From Planotetraspora silvatica (lineage in GTDB: Bacteria > Actinomycetota > Actinomycetes > Streptosporangiales > Streptosporangiaceae), in the NCBI RefSeq assembly GCF_016863315.1, contig NZ_BOOQ01000003.1, positions 248,001 through 312,000 on the forward strand: DNA of 64,000 nucleotides, read 5' to 3'. This document shows, piece after piece, positions 34,024-41,814 of this stretch (position 1 is the first letter of the stretch; every line of letters starts with the position of its first letter). The notes beneath the pieces are model-generated. The model ran no database searches. It was not told the origin of the DNA and saw only the letters and a program-made list of their open reading frames with translations. A program made the translations under genes and the position numbers.

Positions 34024-34902
34024 ATGCCGGAGCTACCCGAGGTGGAGGCACTCGCCGAGTTCCTCCGCGAGCGTGCCGTCGGGCGTGCCGTCCTTGGCGT
34101 CGACGTGGTGGCCTTCCAGGCGCTGAAGACGGTCGACCCGCCGGTGAGCGCGCTCGGCGGGCTGACCGTCACCGGGGTGACCCGGCACGGCAAGTTCCTG
34201 GACCTCGACTGCGACGGCCCCCACTTCATCACGCACCTCGCCCGCGCAGGCTGGCTGCGCTGGCGCGACGACCTCTCGGGCGCGAAACCCGTCCGCCCGG
34301 GCAAGGGTCCCCTCGCCGTGCGCGTACGGCTGTCGCCCGGCGACGACGGGCAGGCGCCCGGATTCGAGCTCACCGAGGCGGGCACGCAGAAGCGTCTGGC
34401 CGTCTACGTGGTGAGAGATCCGGCCGAGGTCCCCGGCATCGCCGCGCTCGGTCCCGATCCGCTCTCCGTGGAGTTCACCCCCGAGGCGCTCAAGGAGATC
34501 GTGGGCGGGAGCCGTACGCAGATCAAGGGGCTGCTCCGCGACCAGAAGGTGATCGCGGGGATCGGCAACGCGTACTCCGACGAGGTGCTGCACGTCGCCA
34601 AGATGTCGCCGTTCAAGATCGCCGCGACGCTGACAGACGAGCAGATCGCGGGTCTCCACGATGCGATCGTGACGACCCTTCGCGACGCGGTCGGGCGGGC
34701 CAGGGGGCTCGCCGCCAAGGACCTCAAGGCGGAGAAGAAGTCCGGCCTGCGCGTGCACGCCCGTACGGGGGAGAAGTGCGACGTGTGCGGCGACACGATC
34801 CGTGAGGTGTCGTTCGCCGACTCGTCCCTGCAGTACTGCCCGACCTGCCAGACGGGTGGCAAACCGCTCGCGGACCGCCGCCTGTCCAAGTTGCTCAAAT
34901 AG
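34024..34902 (+). CDS. Fpg/Nei-family DNA glycosylase
   Basis: 292 residues. It begins PELPEVE with catalytic Pro2 and Glu3 (after Met loss), has Lys57 in RHGKFLD, and the H2TH segment KGLLRDQKVIAGIGNAYSDE. A C4 zinc finger ends the protein (CDVCGDT, then CPTCQ). It removes oxidised bases and cuts at the lesion by beta/delta elimination. The exact substrate (8-oxoG or pyrimidine lesions) is not readable. Confidence 0.92.
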   Translation: MPELPEVEALAEFLRERAVGRAVLGVDVVAFQALKTVDPPVSALGGLTVTGVTRHGKFLDLDCDGPHFITHLARAGWLRWRDDLSGAKPVRPGKGPLAVRVRLSPGDDGQAPGFELTEAGTQKRLAVYVVRDPAEVPGIAALGPDPLSVEFTPEALKEIVGGSRTQIKGLLRDQKVIAGIGNAYSDEVLHVAKMSPFKIAATLTDEQIAGLHDAIVTTLRDAVGRARGLAAKDLKAEKKSGLRVHARTGEKCDVCGDTIREVSFADSSLQYCPTCQTGGKPLADRRLSKLLK

Positions 34903-35100
34903 CACGTCGAGGCGGCCGGCGGCAGGGTGGCGCTCCGACCGGCCTGGTAGGTCATTTCGGGAGCTCCAGCTGGTCGGACGGGGTGTCCGGGCGGTCCGCT
35001 GGGGAGGACGAACGGTTCTGGCGCGTTCCATTTCGTGCTTCGGCGCGACCGTCCGGCCAAGGCGGCCCGAGCTCGTCACCCAAAGCGCCACAATGAAGTC

Positions 35101-35424
35101 ATGACGATGCCTGAGGTCGAGGCGAAAGCCGTTCCTGACGACGCGTACCTGCTTGACGTGCGCGAGGTCGACGAGTGGCGGGCGGGCCATGCCCCGGCCG
35201 CCGCGCATATTCCCCTGGGTGATCTGCAGAACAGGATCGGTGAGGTGCCTCAGGGCCGGCCGGTCTACGTGATCTGCCGGGTGGGCGGCCGGTCCGCCCA
35301 CGCGACCACCTGGCTCAACCATGTCGGCTGGGAGGCGATCAACGTCGACGGCGGCATGCAGTCCTGGGCGGCCTCGGGCCTTCCGATGGTGAGCGAGACC
35401 GGTCAGCCGCCCTACGTCGCCTGA
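35101..35424 (+). CDS. Single-domain rhodanese
   Basis: 107 residues. The rhodanese fold is complete: YLLDVREVDEWRAGHAPAA, HIPLGDL and the active-site loop CRVGGRSA with Cys59, then GWEAINVDGGMQSWAASGL. It would transfer sulfane sulfur from Cys59. A decayed copy of its C-terminal part lies at 37761-37980, on the other side of the propeller gene. Confidence 0.92.
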   Translation: MTMPEVEAKAVPDDAYLLDVREVDEWRAGHAPAAAHIPLGDLQNRIGEVPQGRPVYVICRVGGRSAHATTWLNHVGWEAINVDGGMQSWAASGLPMVSETGQPPYVA

Positions 35425-35425
35425 A

Positions 35426-35441
35426 CGGCCTTCGGAGGCCG
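35426..35441. terminator. Short hairpin at the rhodanese stop
   Basis: CGGCCT-TCGG-AGGCCG begins two bases after the stop codon. The TTCGG-type loop makes it very stable. It has no T run, so it could act as a terminator or 3' end stabiliser. Confidence 0.5.
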
Positions 35442-35520
35442 GCGATCAGGGCCGGGTCAGCGAAGGTGCGGAGCCGCGGCAGACGGGGTTTCCAGGTCCG
35501 TAGAGCTACCGGGCACAGCA

Positions 35521-35549
35521 CAAGGGGGGCCGAGCGGCCCCCCTTGTTT
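35521..35549. terminator. Terminator between rhodanese and propeller genes
   Basis: CAAGGGGGGCC-GAGC-GGCCCCCCTTG is an 11-bp perfect stem followed by TTT on the plus strand. It lies between the ends of convergent genes and may serve both. Confidence 0.85.
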
Positions 35550-35680
35550 CATTGCTGGAGCGTCATTCCACCGGACGGCGGCGGGCCGGAGGCCTGCCTG
35601 TGGTCCGGTGCGGGCTGATGCCGCCTGCCGGTGCGCTGCGCGAGAGCGGGCGCACCGACAGACGCGGGGAGCTCCTGCGG

Positions 35681-37657
35681 CTACTTGACCACGGAGAAGT
35701 ACAGCCAGGAGCCATAGGTGCTGACGTTGCTCGTGTCGCTGCCGCCCTGGACGTAGTACGCGCGGACGCGGTAGCGGCCCCCGGTGGCCTGGCTGAGCCC
35801 CAGGTGACCGCGGATGGCGCTGGTGCTGGTCAGCTTGCCGCATCCGGTGGTCAACGAGCTGTGCCAGCCGCCCTGGTAGTACTCCTGGATCTGCAGCTTG
35901 ACGCACTGCCCCTTCTTGTTGGGGGCGACGGTGACGGAGACGTCAAGCGTGTGGGTGTGGTGGTAGACCCGGTACTTGGTGCTGCCGTAGTACTTACTGC
36001 TGTAGAAGCCGCTGAGGGAGGCCGACACCCTGGCGCGGGTGTGGACCTTGCGCGTGACGGTGACCGGGGCGTAGCGCACGTCACCGGCGAACACGGCGCT
36101 GAAGGTGGTGCTGCGGGTCAGCGCGGAGCTGACGGCGAGGTTGCCATGGGAGTCCACCTTGGCCTTCTTGAGGAGCTTCTTGGTGGTGGAACCGTAGGCC
36201 TGGGCGTAGATGGAGAGAGTGCGCCCGGTGTAGGTCGTGCCCAGATGCGCGGTGACCTTGGCCGAGCCGCCGTAGTTGTAGGTGCTCGCGTTGGCGGTCA
36301 GGGTGAGCGAGGTGGGGATCCGGGTGATGGTCACCTTGCGTGTGGCCTGCGCCGGGGCGCGGCCCGCGTCTCCGGCGTAGACGGCGCTGTAGGTGTAGGC
36401 GCCGACCGCCTTGGGCGTGTCCGTCACGGTGAAGCCGCCGTTGGCGGCGACGCTGGCGGTGAACTTCGCGGTGGAGGTGCTGCCCGCCAGGCTGCGGACG
36501 ACGGTGACCTTGGTCCCGGCAGGCGGCTTGCCGACGCCCAAGGAGAGCGTGCCGGTGATCGAGACCTTCTTGCCGAGCGCCGTCGAGGAGGTGCCGACCA
36601 GGGTGAGCTTGGAGACCGTCAGCGCCGGAGTGTTCAGGACACGGAGGGAGAGCGCGCCGGTGTTGAGGTTCTGGAGTACGGCGAAGAGTTTGGTGCCGTC
36701 GCTGGACCAGCCCAGGCCCCGGTTGGCCAGGTTCCATTCGGGTCCGCCGAACTCGTAGGCGTTCAGCGGGGTGTCGCCGTGCGAGTGGTAGACGTAGACG
36801 TCCGGCTCGTACCAGCCGCTGATCCCGGCGGCCACGTCGCCCTTCGCGTCGATGGCGACGGCATTGGGGTAGGCGTTGCTCGCGTAGGAGCCGGCCCCGC
36901 TGAGGTCGGAGGTGCGGTAGCGGTAGTGGGCGTAGGGCGCGCCGCAGGCCAGGACGAACTCGCCACCGCCGGGGGCGACGGCGATGTCCGTCATGTTTCC
37001 GCAGTTCGGCAACCCCTTGGGCTGCACCCGTACGGTGACCGGATCCGTGGAGACGTTGTAGCTCGCCGCCGAGTTGCCGTCGGTGGCGATCAGCGCTCCG
37101 CTGCCGGAAGGATCGGCGGCCAGCCGAGGAGCGCCGGACCAGTTGCCGAGAGCGTCCTGCGGGGTGAACGTCGGTGTGCTTGCGGCCGGGTCGATTTCCC
37201 CGACTCCGCCGGTGCCGTTGCCGTCGTCGTACCCGATCCAGACCTTGCCGCTCTGCATGGCCAGGTCGGCGGGGATGTTGCTGTTCCCCAACGGGTACCG
37301 GGTGATCTCCTTGAGGGAGGCCGTGTTGATCGCGCTGACCGCACGGTCCGCGCGCAGGGCCGCATAGAGCTTGCCGCCGTCGGCGGAGAGCGCGATGCCG
37401 TCCACACCGGTCTGGCCGCCGATGGTGGCGACCGTCTTGCCGTTGAAGTCGGTGACGAGGATGGAGTTGTAGCTGTCGTTGCCTTGGCTCAGGAAGAGGT
37501 GGCGGTGGACACTGTCCACCACCACGTGCTGGAAGTTCCGGAGAGGGAGAGGGGTGGTGATGTCGGCATGGGCGCTGCCTGCGGGCAGAACAACAAGACC
37601 GACGGAGCCGATCAGGGCTGCCAGGCCCGGCATCAGCGACTTGCCCATGGAACGCAC
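35681..37657 (-). CDS. Secreted beta-propeller / Ig-like repeat protein
   Basis: 658 residues, GTG start with GGAG eight bases upstream. A signal peptide ends AGSAHADI (about residue 32). Residues 40-330 form a YVTN/NHL-like propeller (VVVDSVHRHLFLSQG, TIGGQTGVDGIALSADGGKL, VWIGYDDGNGTG). Three Ig-like (Big_3_5-type) domains follow, with ALGKKVSITGTLSLG, YSAVYAGDAGRAPAQATRKV and FSAVFAGDVRYAPVTVTRKV. The C-terminal domain is Tyr/Gly-rich with two Cys. It is an exported cell-surface or matrix protein with no known ligand. Confidence 0.82.
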   Translation of the reverse strand: MRSMGKSLMPGLAALIGSVGLVVLPAGSAHADITTPLPLRNFQHVVVDSVHRHLFLSQGNDSYNSILVTDFNGKTVATIGGQTGVDGIALSADGGKLYAALRADRAVSAINTASLKEITRYPLGNSNIPADLAMQSGKVWIGYDDGNGTGGVGEIDPAASTPTFTPQDALGNWSGAPRLAADPSGSGALIATDGNSAASYNVSTDPVTVRVQPKGLPNCGNMTDIAVAPGGGEFVLACGAPYAHYRYRTSDLSGAGSYASNAYPNAVAIDAKGDVAAGISGWYEPDVYVYHSHGDTPLNAYEFGGPEWNLANRGLGWSSDGTKLFAVLQNLNTGALSLRVLNTPALTVSKLTLVGTSSTALGKKVSITGTLSLGVGKPPAGTKVTVVRSLAGSTSTAKFTASVAANGGFTVTDTPKAVGAYTYSAVYAGDAGRAPAQATRKVTITRIPTSLTLTANASTYNYGGSAKVTAHLGTTYTGRTLSIYAQAYGSTTKKLLKKAKVDSHGNLAVSSALTRSTTFSAVFAGDVRYAPVTVTRKVHTRARVSASLSGFYSSKYYGSTKYRVYHHTHTLDVSVTVAPNKKGQCVKLQIQEYYQGGWHSSLTTGCGKLTSTSAIRGHLGLSQATGGRYRVRAYYVQGGSDTSNVSTYGSWLYFSVVK

Positions 37658-37760
37658 GGGGGTTCTCCAGGGTTAAGTGATATTGAAAGAGTGAGATTAG
37701 TGGAAAACCCGCGACATATCGGCGAATACGGTCACAGATAGGAATCTGTGGAGGAAGAGC

Positions 37761-37980
37761 CGCAACGGCCGGCCGCGTCGTGCGACACCGAGGGCGCGTG
37801 GCGCGTCCGCCCGCGCGACCACCCGGCTCGACCGTGTCGACCGTGTCGACCGTGTCGGCTGGGAGGTGATCGACGTCGACGGCGGCACGCCGTCCTGGCC
37901 TCGGGCCTTGCGATGGCGAGCGAGACCGGTCAGCCGCCCTACGTCTGGCGAGCGAGACCGCTCAGCCGCCCTACGTCACC
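37761..37980 (+). pseudogene. Decayed rhodanese copy
   Basis: This stretch aligns with the 3' half of the rhodanese gene at 35240-35424. The matches include the region before ACCACC, GGCTGGGAGG, the GATC(A/G)ACGTCGACGGCGGC segment and the final GAGACCGGTCAGCCGCCCTA. Against the intact gene it has an 18-bp insertion (GACCGTGTC now present three times, 37830-37856), a 4-bp deletion after GTCCTGG, and a duplicated 32-bp end. The active-site region is scrambled and no start is visible. Confidence 0.8.
37914..37977. repeat. 32-bp tandem duplication inside the rhodanese remnant
   Basis: Two adjacent 32-bp copies (37914-37945 and 37946-37977) differ at one base. Both encode the SETGQPPYV-like end of rhodanese. 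The duplication must postdate the decay, or be part of it, since the intact gene has one copy. Confidence 0.85.
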
Positions 37981-38036
37981 TGGGCATCTTTGGACAATCG
38001 GGGATCAGATGCCATAATCCGGTTCGACATTTAAAT

Positions 38037-38141
38037 ACCGCGGGAGCTCGGGCGACACCGGGCTGAGAGGGCGGCTCCTCCACGAGGCGCGCCGCCGACC
38101 GCATGAACCTGTCCGGATAATGCCGGCGTAGGGAGTGTGCG
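38037..38141 (+). promoter_or_regulatory. TPP riboswitch (THI element)
   Basis: All conserved parts are present: GGGCTGAGAGGG (pyrimidine-binding J3-2 region), a long variable P3 hairpin (GGCGGC...GCCGCC), GACCGCATGAACCTG, and CCGGATAATGCCGGCGTAGGGA. The conserved GTAGGGA end contains AGGGAG (38130-38135), which is also the ribosome site six bases before the cytX ATG. TPP binding should therefore hide the ribosome site directly. Confidence 0.95.
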
Positions 38142-39503
38142 ATGACGTCCGCCCTTGTCGATCCGCAGCACGCGGAAGTGCCGCTGACCCTCGACGAAGA
38201 GGCTCCGAAGACCCTCGGCCTGCTGGACCAGGGTGCATTCTGGGCCAACCTCGGAGTCAGCCTTCTGGGATTCTCCGGGGCGCTGTTCCTCCTCGACCCG
38301 CTGGGCGGCAAGCCGCTGACCTTCACGGGCGCGGTCCTGGCGGCCGTCGTCGGCAGCCTCATCGGCACGGCGATGGTCGGCCTGGCCGCGATCCCCGGCG
38401 TGCGGACGGGCCGGCCCTCGATGGTGCTCCTTCGGGGCCTGTTCGGCGCGCGCCTGTCCTACGTCCCGACCGTGCTCAACATCGTGCAGATGCTCGGCTG
38501 GGGGGCGTTCGAACTCTGGGTCATCGCCACCGGCGCGCAGGCCGTCTTCGGCACGGCCGTGCCGTACGGAGTCTGGGCGACGCTGGCCGGGCTGGTGACG
38601 ATCGCGCTGACGATCTGGCCGCTTGGGGCGGTCCGGCTGCTGCGGCGCTACGTCACGGCCGGAGTGGTGGTCTCGATGATCTGGTTGACGGTGGCGCTGT
38701 TCAGCCGTGGTCCTTCGCTCACCGGGGGCTCGTGGGACGCCTTCGCGCCGGCGGTCGACTATGTGATCGCGTTGTCGGTCTCCTGGGTGCCCATGGCCGC
38801 CGACTACGCCAGGCACTCCAAGTCGAGCCGTACGGCCTTCGCCGGAGTGGTGGGCGGCTACACGATCGCGCAGGTCGCCTGCCTCACGCTCGGCATCGCC
38901 GCGCTGGCCCTGGTCGGGAACGACACGGACAAGGTGTGGGACCCGTTCGTGGCCGCCCCGCTGGGCGCGCTCTTCTTCGGCATCCTCGTGTTGCGGGAGG
39001 CGGACCAGTCGTTCGCCAACGTGTACTCGACGACGGTGTCGCTCCAGAACCTCATGCCGCGCGTGGACCGCAGGGTCATCTCGGTGGCGATCGGCGTGCT
39101 CACGACCGGGATCGCCCTTCTCGTCGACGTGAACTCCTACGGCGCGTTCCTGAGCGTGATCGGCGCGGTGTTCGTGCCGATGTTCGCCGTGCTCGTCGTC
39201 GACTACTTCCTCCTCGGGGGCGCCTCGCGGTGGAACACGGCGGCCGACGCCCCGTCGAGGTGGCTCATGGTGGTGCCGTGGATCCTCGGATTCTGCGCCT
39301 ACTGGATCGTCACCGCGACGTCGACGGTCGGCTGGTGGGACACGATCTGGGAGAACGTCCGGTCGGCCGTCGGGTTCTCCCACCAGCCGTGGATGAACGC
39401 GGCACTGGCCGCCTTCCTCGTCGCCGGACTGTTCACGATCGCGCTGGGGCGGCTGAGCCGGCGGGCCTCGAACGTGTCGCCAGAGCGACTCCCGAGCCGC
39501 TGA
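38142..39503 (+). CDS. cytX: CytX-type NCS1 permease (HMP/thiamine precursor uptake)
   Basis: 453 residues with twelve membrane helices of the nucleobase:cation symporter-1 family: GAFWANLGVSLLGFSGALFL, QMLGWGAFELWVIATGAQA, SVSWVPMAADYARHS and NVYSTTVSLQNL. The TPP riboswitch directly upstream identifies the cargo class as a thiamine precursor, most likely hydroxymethylpyrimidine. The last 71 bases overlap the convergent DMT gene. Confidence 0.93.
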   Translation: MTSALVDPQHAEVPLTLDEEAPKTLGLLDQGAFWANLGVSLLGFSGALFLLDPLGGKPLTFTGAVLAAVVGSLIGTAMVGLAAIPGVRTGRPSMVLLRGLFGARLSYVPTVLNIVQMLGWGAFELWVIATGAQAVFGTAVPYGVWATLAGLVTIALTIWPLGAVRLLRRYVTAGVVVSMIWLTVALFSRGPSLTGGSWDAFAPAVDYVIALSVSWVPMAADYARHSKSSRTAFAGVVGGYTIAQVACLTLGIAALALVGNDTDKVWDPFVAAPLGALFFGILVLREADQSFANVYSTTVSLQNLMPRVDRRVISVAIGVLTTGIALLVDVNSYGAFLSVIGAVFVPMFAVLVVDYFLLGGASRWNTAADAPSRWLMVVPWILGFCAYWIVTATSTVGWWDTIWENVRSAVGFSHQPWMNAALAAFLVAGLFTIALGRLSRRASNVSPERLPSR

Positions 39504-40359
39504 CCACCAGGCCCAGCACGATGAGCGGGCTCAGCGGCTGGTCCAGGATCACCCAGGCCATCACGGCCGTGACCGAGGGCGTGAGGAAGAACAGGCTGCT
39601 GGCCCGACTCGCCTGCGACCTGCGCAGCATGAGGTAGAGCAGGGAGAACGCGCCGATCGAGTTCACCAGGGCCAGCCACGCCACCGCCGCGGTGAACGGC
39701 CCCCACGCGGAGACGTGGGGGCTTTCCACCGTCAGTGCGAGCACGCCGATGACCGGCACGCTCGCGAGCAACTGGACGGCCTGCCCGCTGCGCAGGTCCA
39801 TGTCGGCGCAGAACCGCTTCTGGTAGAGCGTGCCGAGGCTGAGCCCGAGCAGACCGCCCACGCACAGGAGCAGCGCGGGGCCCGCGGACGACAACTTCTC
39901 GACCACGGCGAGGACGACACCCAGGGCTCCCAGCGCGAAGCCCGCCCACTGCCGGAGGCTCACGCGCTCGCCGAGAAGCGGCACGGCGAGGATCGCGGTG
40001 AGCACCGGATGGAGGCCCTGGACGAGGGCCGCCATGGCTCCGGTCACGCCCAGCGACATGGCGGTGTAGAACGCGCCGAACTGCACCGCCTGCAGCAGCA
40101 GACCGGCCACGACGACATGCCCGAGCGCCTTTCCTCTGGGCCACGGAGCCCGTACGGCCAGGGCCGCGACGGCCAGCAGGACGCCCGCGAGCGCGAAGCG
40201 GCACAAGGTCAGCAGCAGCGGCGGCGCGGCACCGAGCCCGATCACCCCCGCGATGAACGCGCTGCTCCACAACACGACGAACGCCCCGGGGGTCGTCGCC
40301 CCGGACAGCCGGCCGAGGCGCGTCCCGGGTTCTGCGGACGGGCTCCGCGTGATGACCAT
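39433..40359 (-). CDS. EamA/DMT-family transporter
   Basis: 308 residues with ten helices in two EamA repeats: LWSSAFIAGVIGLGAAPP, YTAMSLGVTGAMAALVQGLHPVLTAIL in the first, SRASSLFFLTPSVTAVMAW in the second. It resembles the RhaT/YdcZ-like exporters. It is divergent from a CGNR regulator with two shared palindromes in the spacer, so it is probably the regulated gene. Its 3' end overlaps cytX by 71 bases. Confidence 0.9.
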   Translation of the reverse strand: MVITRSPSAEPGTRLGRLSGATTPGAFVVLWSSAFIAGVIGLGAAPPLLLTLCRFALAGVLLAVAALAVRAPWPRGKALGHVVVAGLLLQAVQFGAFYTAMSLGVTGAMAALVQGLHPVLTAILAVPLLGERVSLRQWAGFALGALGVVLAVVEKLSSAGPALLLCVGGLLGLSLGTLYQKRFCADMDLRSGQAVQLLASVPVIGVLALTVESPHVSAWGPFTAAVAWLALVNSIGAFSLLYLMLRRSQASRASSLFFLTPSVTAVMAWVILDQPLSPLIVLGLVVSGSGVALATRSRPAGSAAPARS

Positions 40360-40371
40360 GCCGTCCTCCGA

Positions 40372-40431
40372 TAACCACTCAAGGTGGTTACTTACACTGT
40401 CGGTCCGGTCGATAACCTGTCAAGCTGGTTA
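40372..40431. promoter_or_regulatory. Twin 19-bp palindromic operators between DMT and CGNR genes
   Basis: Site 1 (40372-40390) TAACCAC-TCAAG-GTGGTTA is a perfect palindrome outside its TCAAG centre. Site 2 (40413-40431) TAACCTG-TCAAG-CTGGTTA matches in 6 of 7 arm positions. The centres are 41 bp apart, about four helical turns. The copies share the form TAACC(A/T)(C/G)TCAAG(G/C)TGGTTA and lie in an 82-bp divergent spacer. Confidence 0.75.
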
Positions 40432-40441
40432 CCATGGTGAT

Positions 40442-40999
40442 GTGTTCACCTTCTGGAGCGGCAACCTGGCCCTGGACTTCGCGGGCACGGTCGGGCATCG
40501 CGACACCGATCGGCAGGAACTCGTCGGCAGCCCCGGGCTGCTCGCCGACTGGGTGACGGCCGCCGGGATACTGGACGAGCCGCCGGTGCTGGACGAACAC
40601 GACCACGCCCAGGCCGTACGCCTGCGCGAGGCGGTCTATCGCCTCGCGGCGGCTCCGCTTCGGGGGCGGGCGCGGACGGCGGAGGACGTGGCGGTGGTCA
40701 ACGAGTTCGCCGGTCCCGCCCCGGTGCGGCCGGTGCTCGTCGTGGGCGGTACCGGCGAGTTGCGGCTGAGCCGTACCGGCACGATGGGCGAGGTGCTCGC
40801 GGTCGTCGCGCGGTCCGCGGCGGAGCTTGTGGGCGGGCCCGACGCCGCGCGTGTCCGTGAGTGTGAGAGCGCGCCGTGCACCCGGCTCTACGTCGACACG
40901 TCGAGGGGAGGCTCACGCCGCTGGTGCGGCATGCGCGAATGCGGCAACCGTGAGAAGGCGGCCGCCTTCCGCTCTCGCCGGCGGCCACCGGGCCAGTGA
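40442..40999 (+). CDS. CGNR zinc-finger regulator (ABATE domain)
   Basis: 185 residues. The N-terminal ABATE domain begins FTFWSGNLALDFAGTVGHR, and the C-terminal zinc finger has C-ESAPC, then WCGMRECGNREKAAAFRSRR, the CGNR motif for which the family is named. Such proteins act as stress or resource-linked regulators. GTG at 40442 is the first in-frame start and follows the operator pair, with no Shine-Dalgarno. It likely controls the divergent DMT exporter and itself. Confidence 0.9.
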   Translation: MFTFWSGNLALDFAGTVGHRDTDRQELVGSPGLLADWVTAAGILDEPPVLDEHDHAQAVRLREAVYRLAAAPLRGRARTAEDVAVVNEFAGPAPVRPVLVVGGTGELRLSRTGTMGEVLAVVARSAAELVGGPDAARVRECESAPCTRLYVDTSRGGSRRWCGMRECGNREKAAAFRSRRRPPGQ

Positions 41000-41117
41000 G
41001 GTCTTCCGCCCGGCTGCCCGCCCGTCCCGCCGGGCGTGTCTCGCGCCCCGCAGGCCGTCCACGGGGCCGCGCACCGTGGACGACGTGTTCCTGCGCGCCG
41101 CCCGATCACGGGCGACG

Positions 41118-41714
41118 TCACGCGCGCGGGCGGTCCGGGGTGCCGAAGGAGTGCGGGGAGAGGCCTTCGAGGCTGAGCAGATGCTCCTTGGCGGCGGCCC
41201 CTCCGGCATAGGAGCCGAGCGCGCCCGAAGAGTCGACCGCGCGATGGCACGGGGCGAAGACGCACACGGGATTGCCGGTGATCGCGTTCGCCACCGCGTG
41301 CACCGCCTGTGGCCGCCCGATCCGCTCGGCGATCTCCTGATATGTCGTGACGCTGCCGTACGGCACGGCCAGCATCATCTGCATGACCGTCCGGGTGAAA
41401 CCGGTGACGAGCTGGAAGTCCACCTGGGTCGAGAAGGCCCGCACCCTTCCCGCGAAGTACGCCTCGAGTTCCCGCTTCACCGGATCCAGGCGCCGGGGGT
41501 CGGGGCCGATGAACGATCCGATGGCCCTCGACACACGGAGGAAGACCGCGTGCTCGTCGTCGTAGCTGCAGGCCAGCACGCCGCGGCCGGCAACCGCGAG
41601 CGTCAGGCGTCCCACTGGGGTGTCGGTGGTGCCGAAGGCGACATCCGGCGGGGCCTCACCGACATACCCCGGCGCGGTCACGCGTAGCAGGGCTTCAAGG
41701 TCCCCAGTGGACAT
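41118..41714 (-). CDS. ogt: Methylated-DNA-protein-cysteine methyltransferase
   Basis: 198 residues. The C-terminal domain has the helix-turn-helix-like VPYGSVTTYQEIAERIGRPQ, the Asn hinge in VANAITGNP and acceptor cysteine in PCHR, followed by GSYAGG. The usual PCHRV is PCHRA here, and the residues before it are CVFA rather than a hydrophobic triplet. It repairs O6-alkylguanine by taking the alkyl group onto its own cysteine. ATG 41714 follows GAGGAAG; frames further upstream are spurious. Confidence 0.9.
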   Translation of the reverse strand: MSTGDLEALLRVTAPGYVGEAPPDVAFGTTDTPVGRLTLAVAGRGVLACSYDDEHAVFLRVSRAIGSFIGPDPRRLDPVKRELEAYFAGRVRAFSTQVDFQLVTGFTRTVMQMMLAVPYGSVTTYQEIAERIGRPQAVHAVANAITGNPVCVFAPCHRAVDSSGALGSYAGGAAAKEHLLSLEGLSPHSFGTPDRPRA

Positions 41715-41814
41715 GGACCCACTTCCTCTCACTACGTGGGTGAAGCGTATCGGAGGAGTCCCGACCCAGCGGAAAAGCCCATGATCACGTTGTGAAAGGA
41801 GGCACGATGGGGGC

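Noticed and set aside
35552-37741. 729-residue plus-strand frame opposite the propeller gene
   Set aside because: The minus-strand reading has a signal peptide, propeller blades and Ig-like domains; the plus-strand one is low-complexity Gly/Val/Arg.
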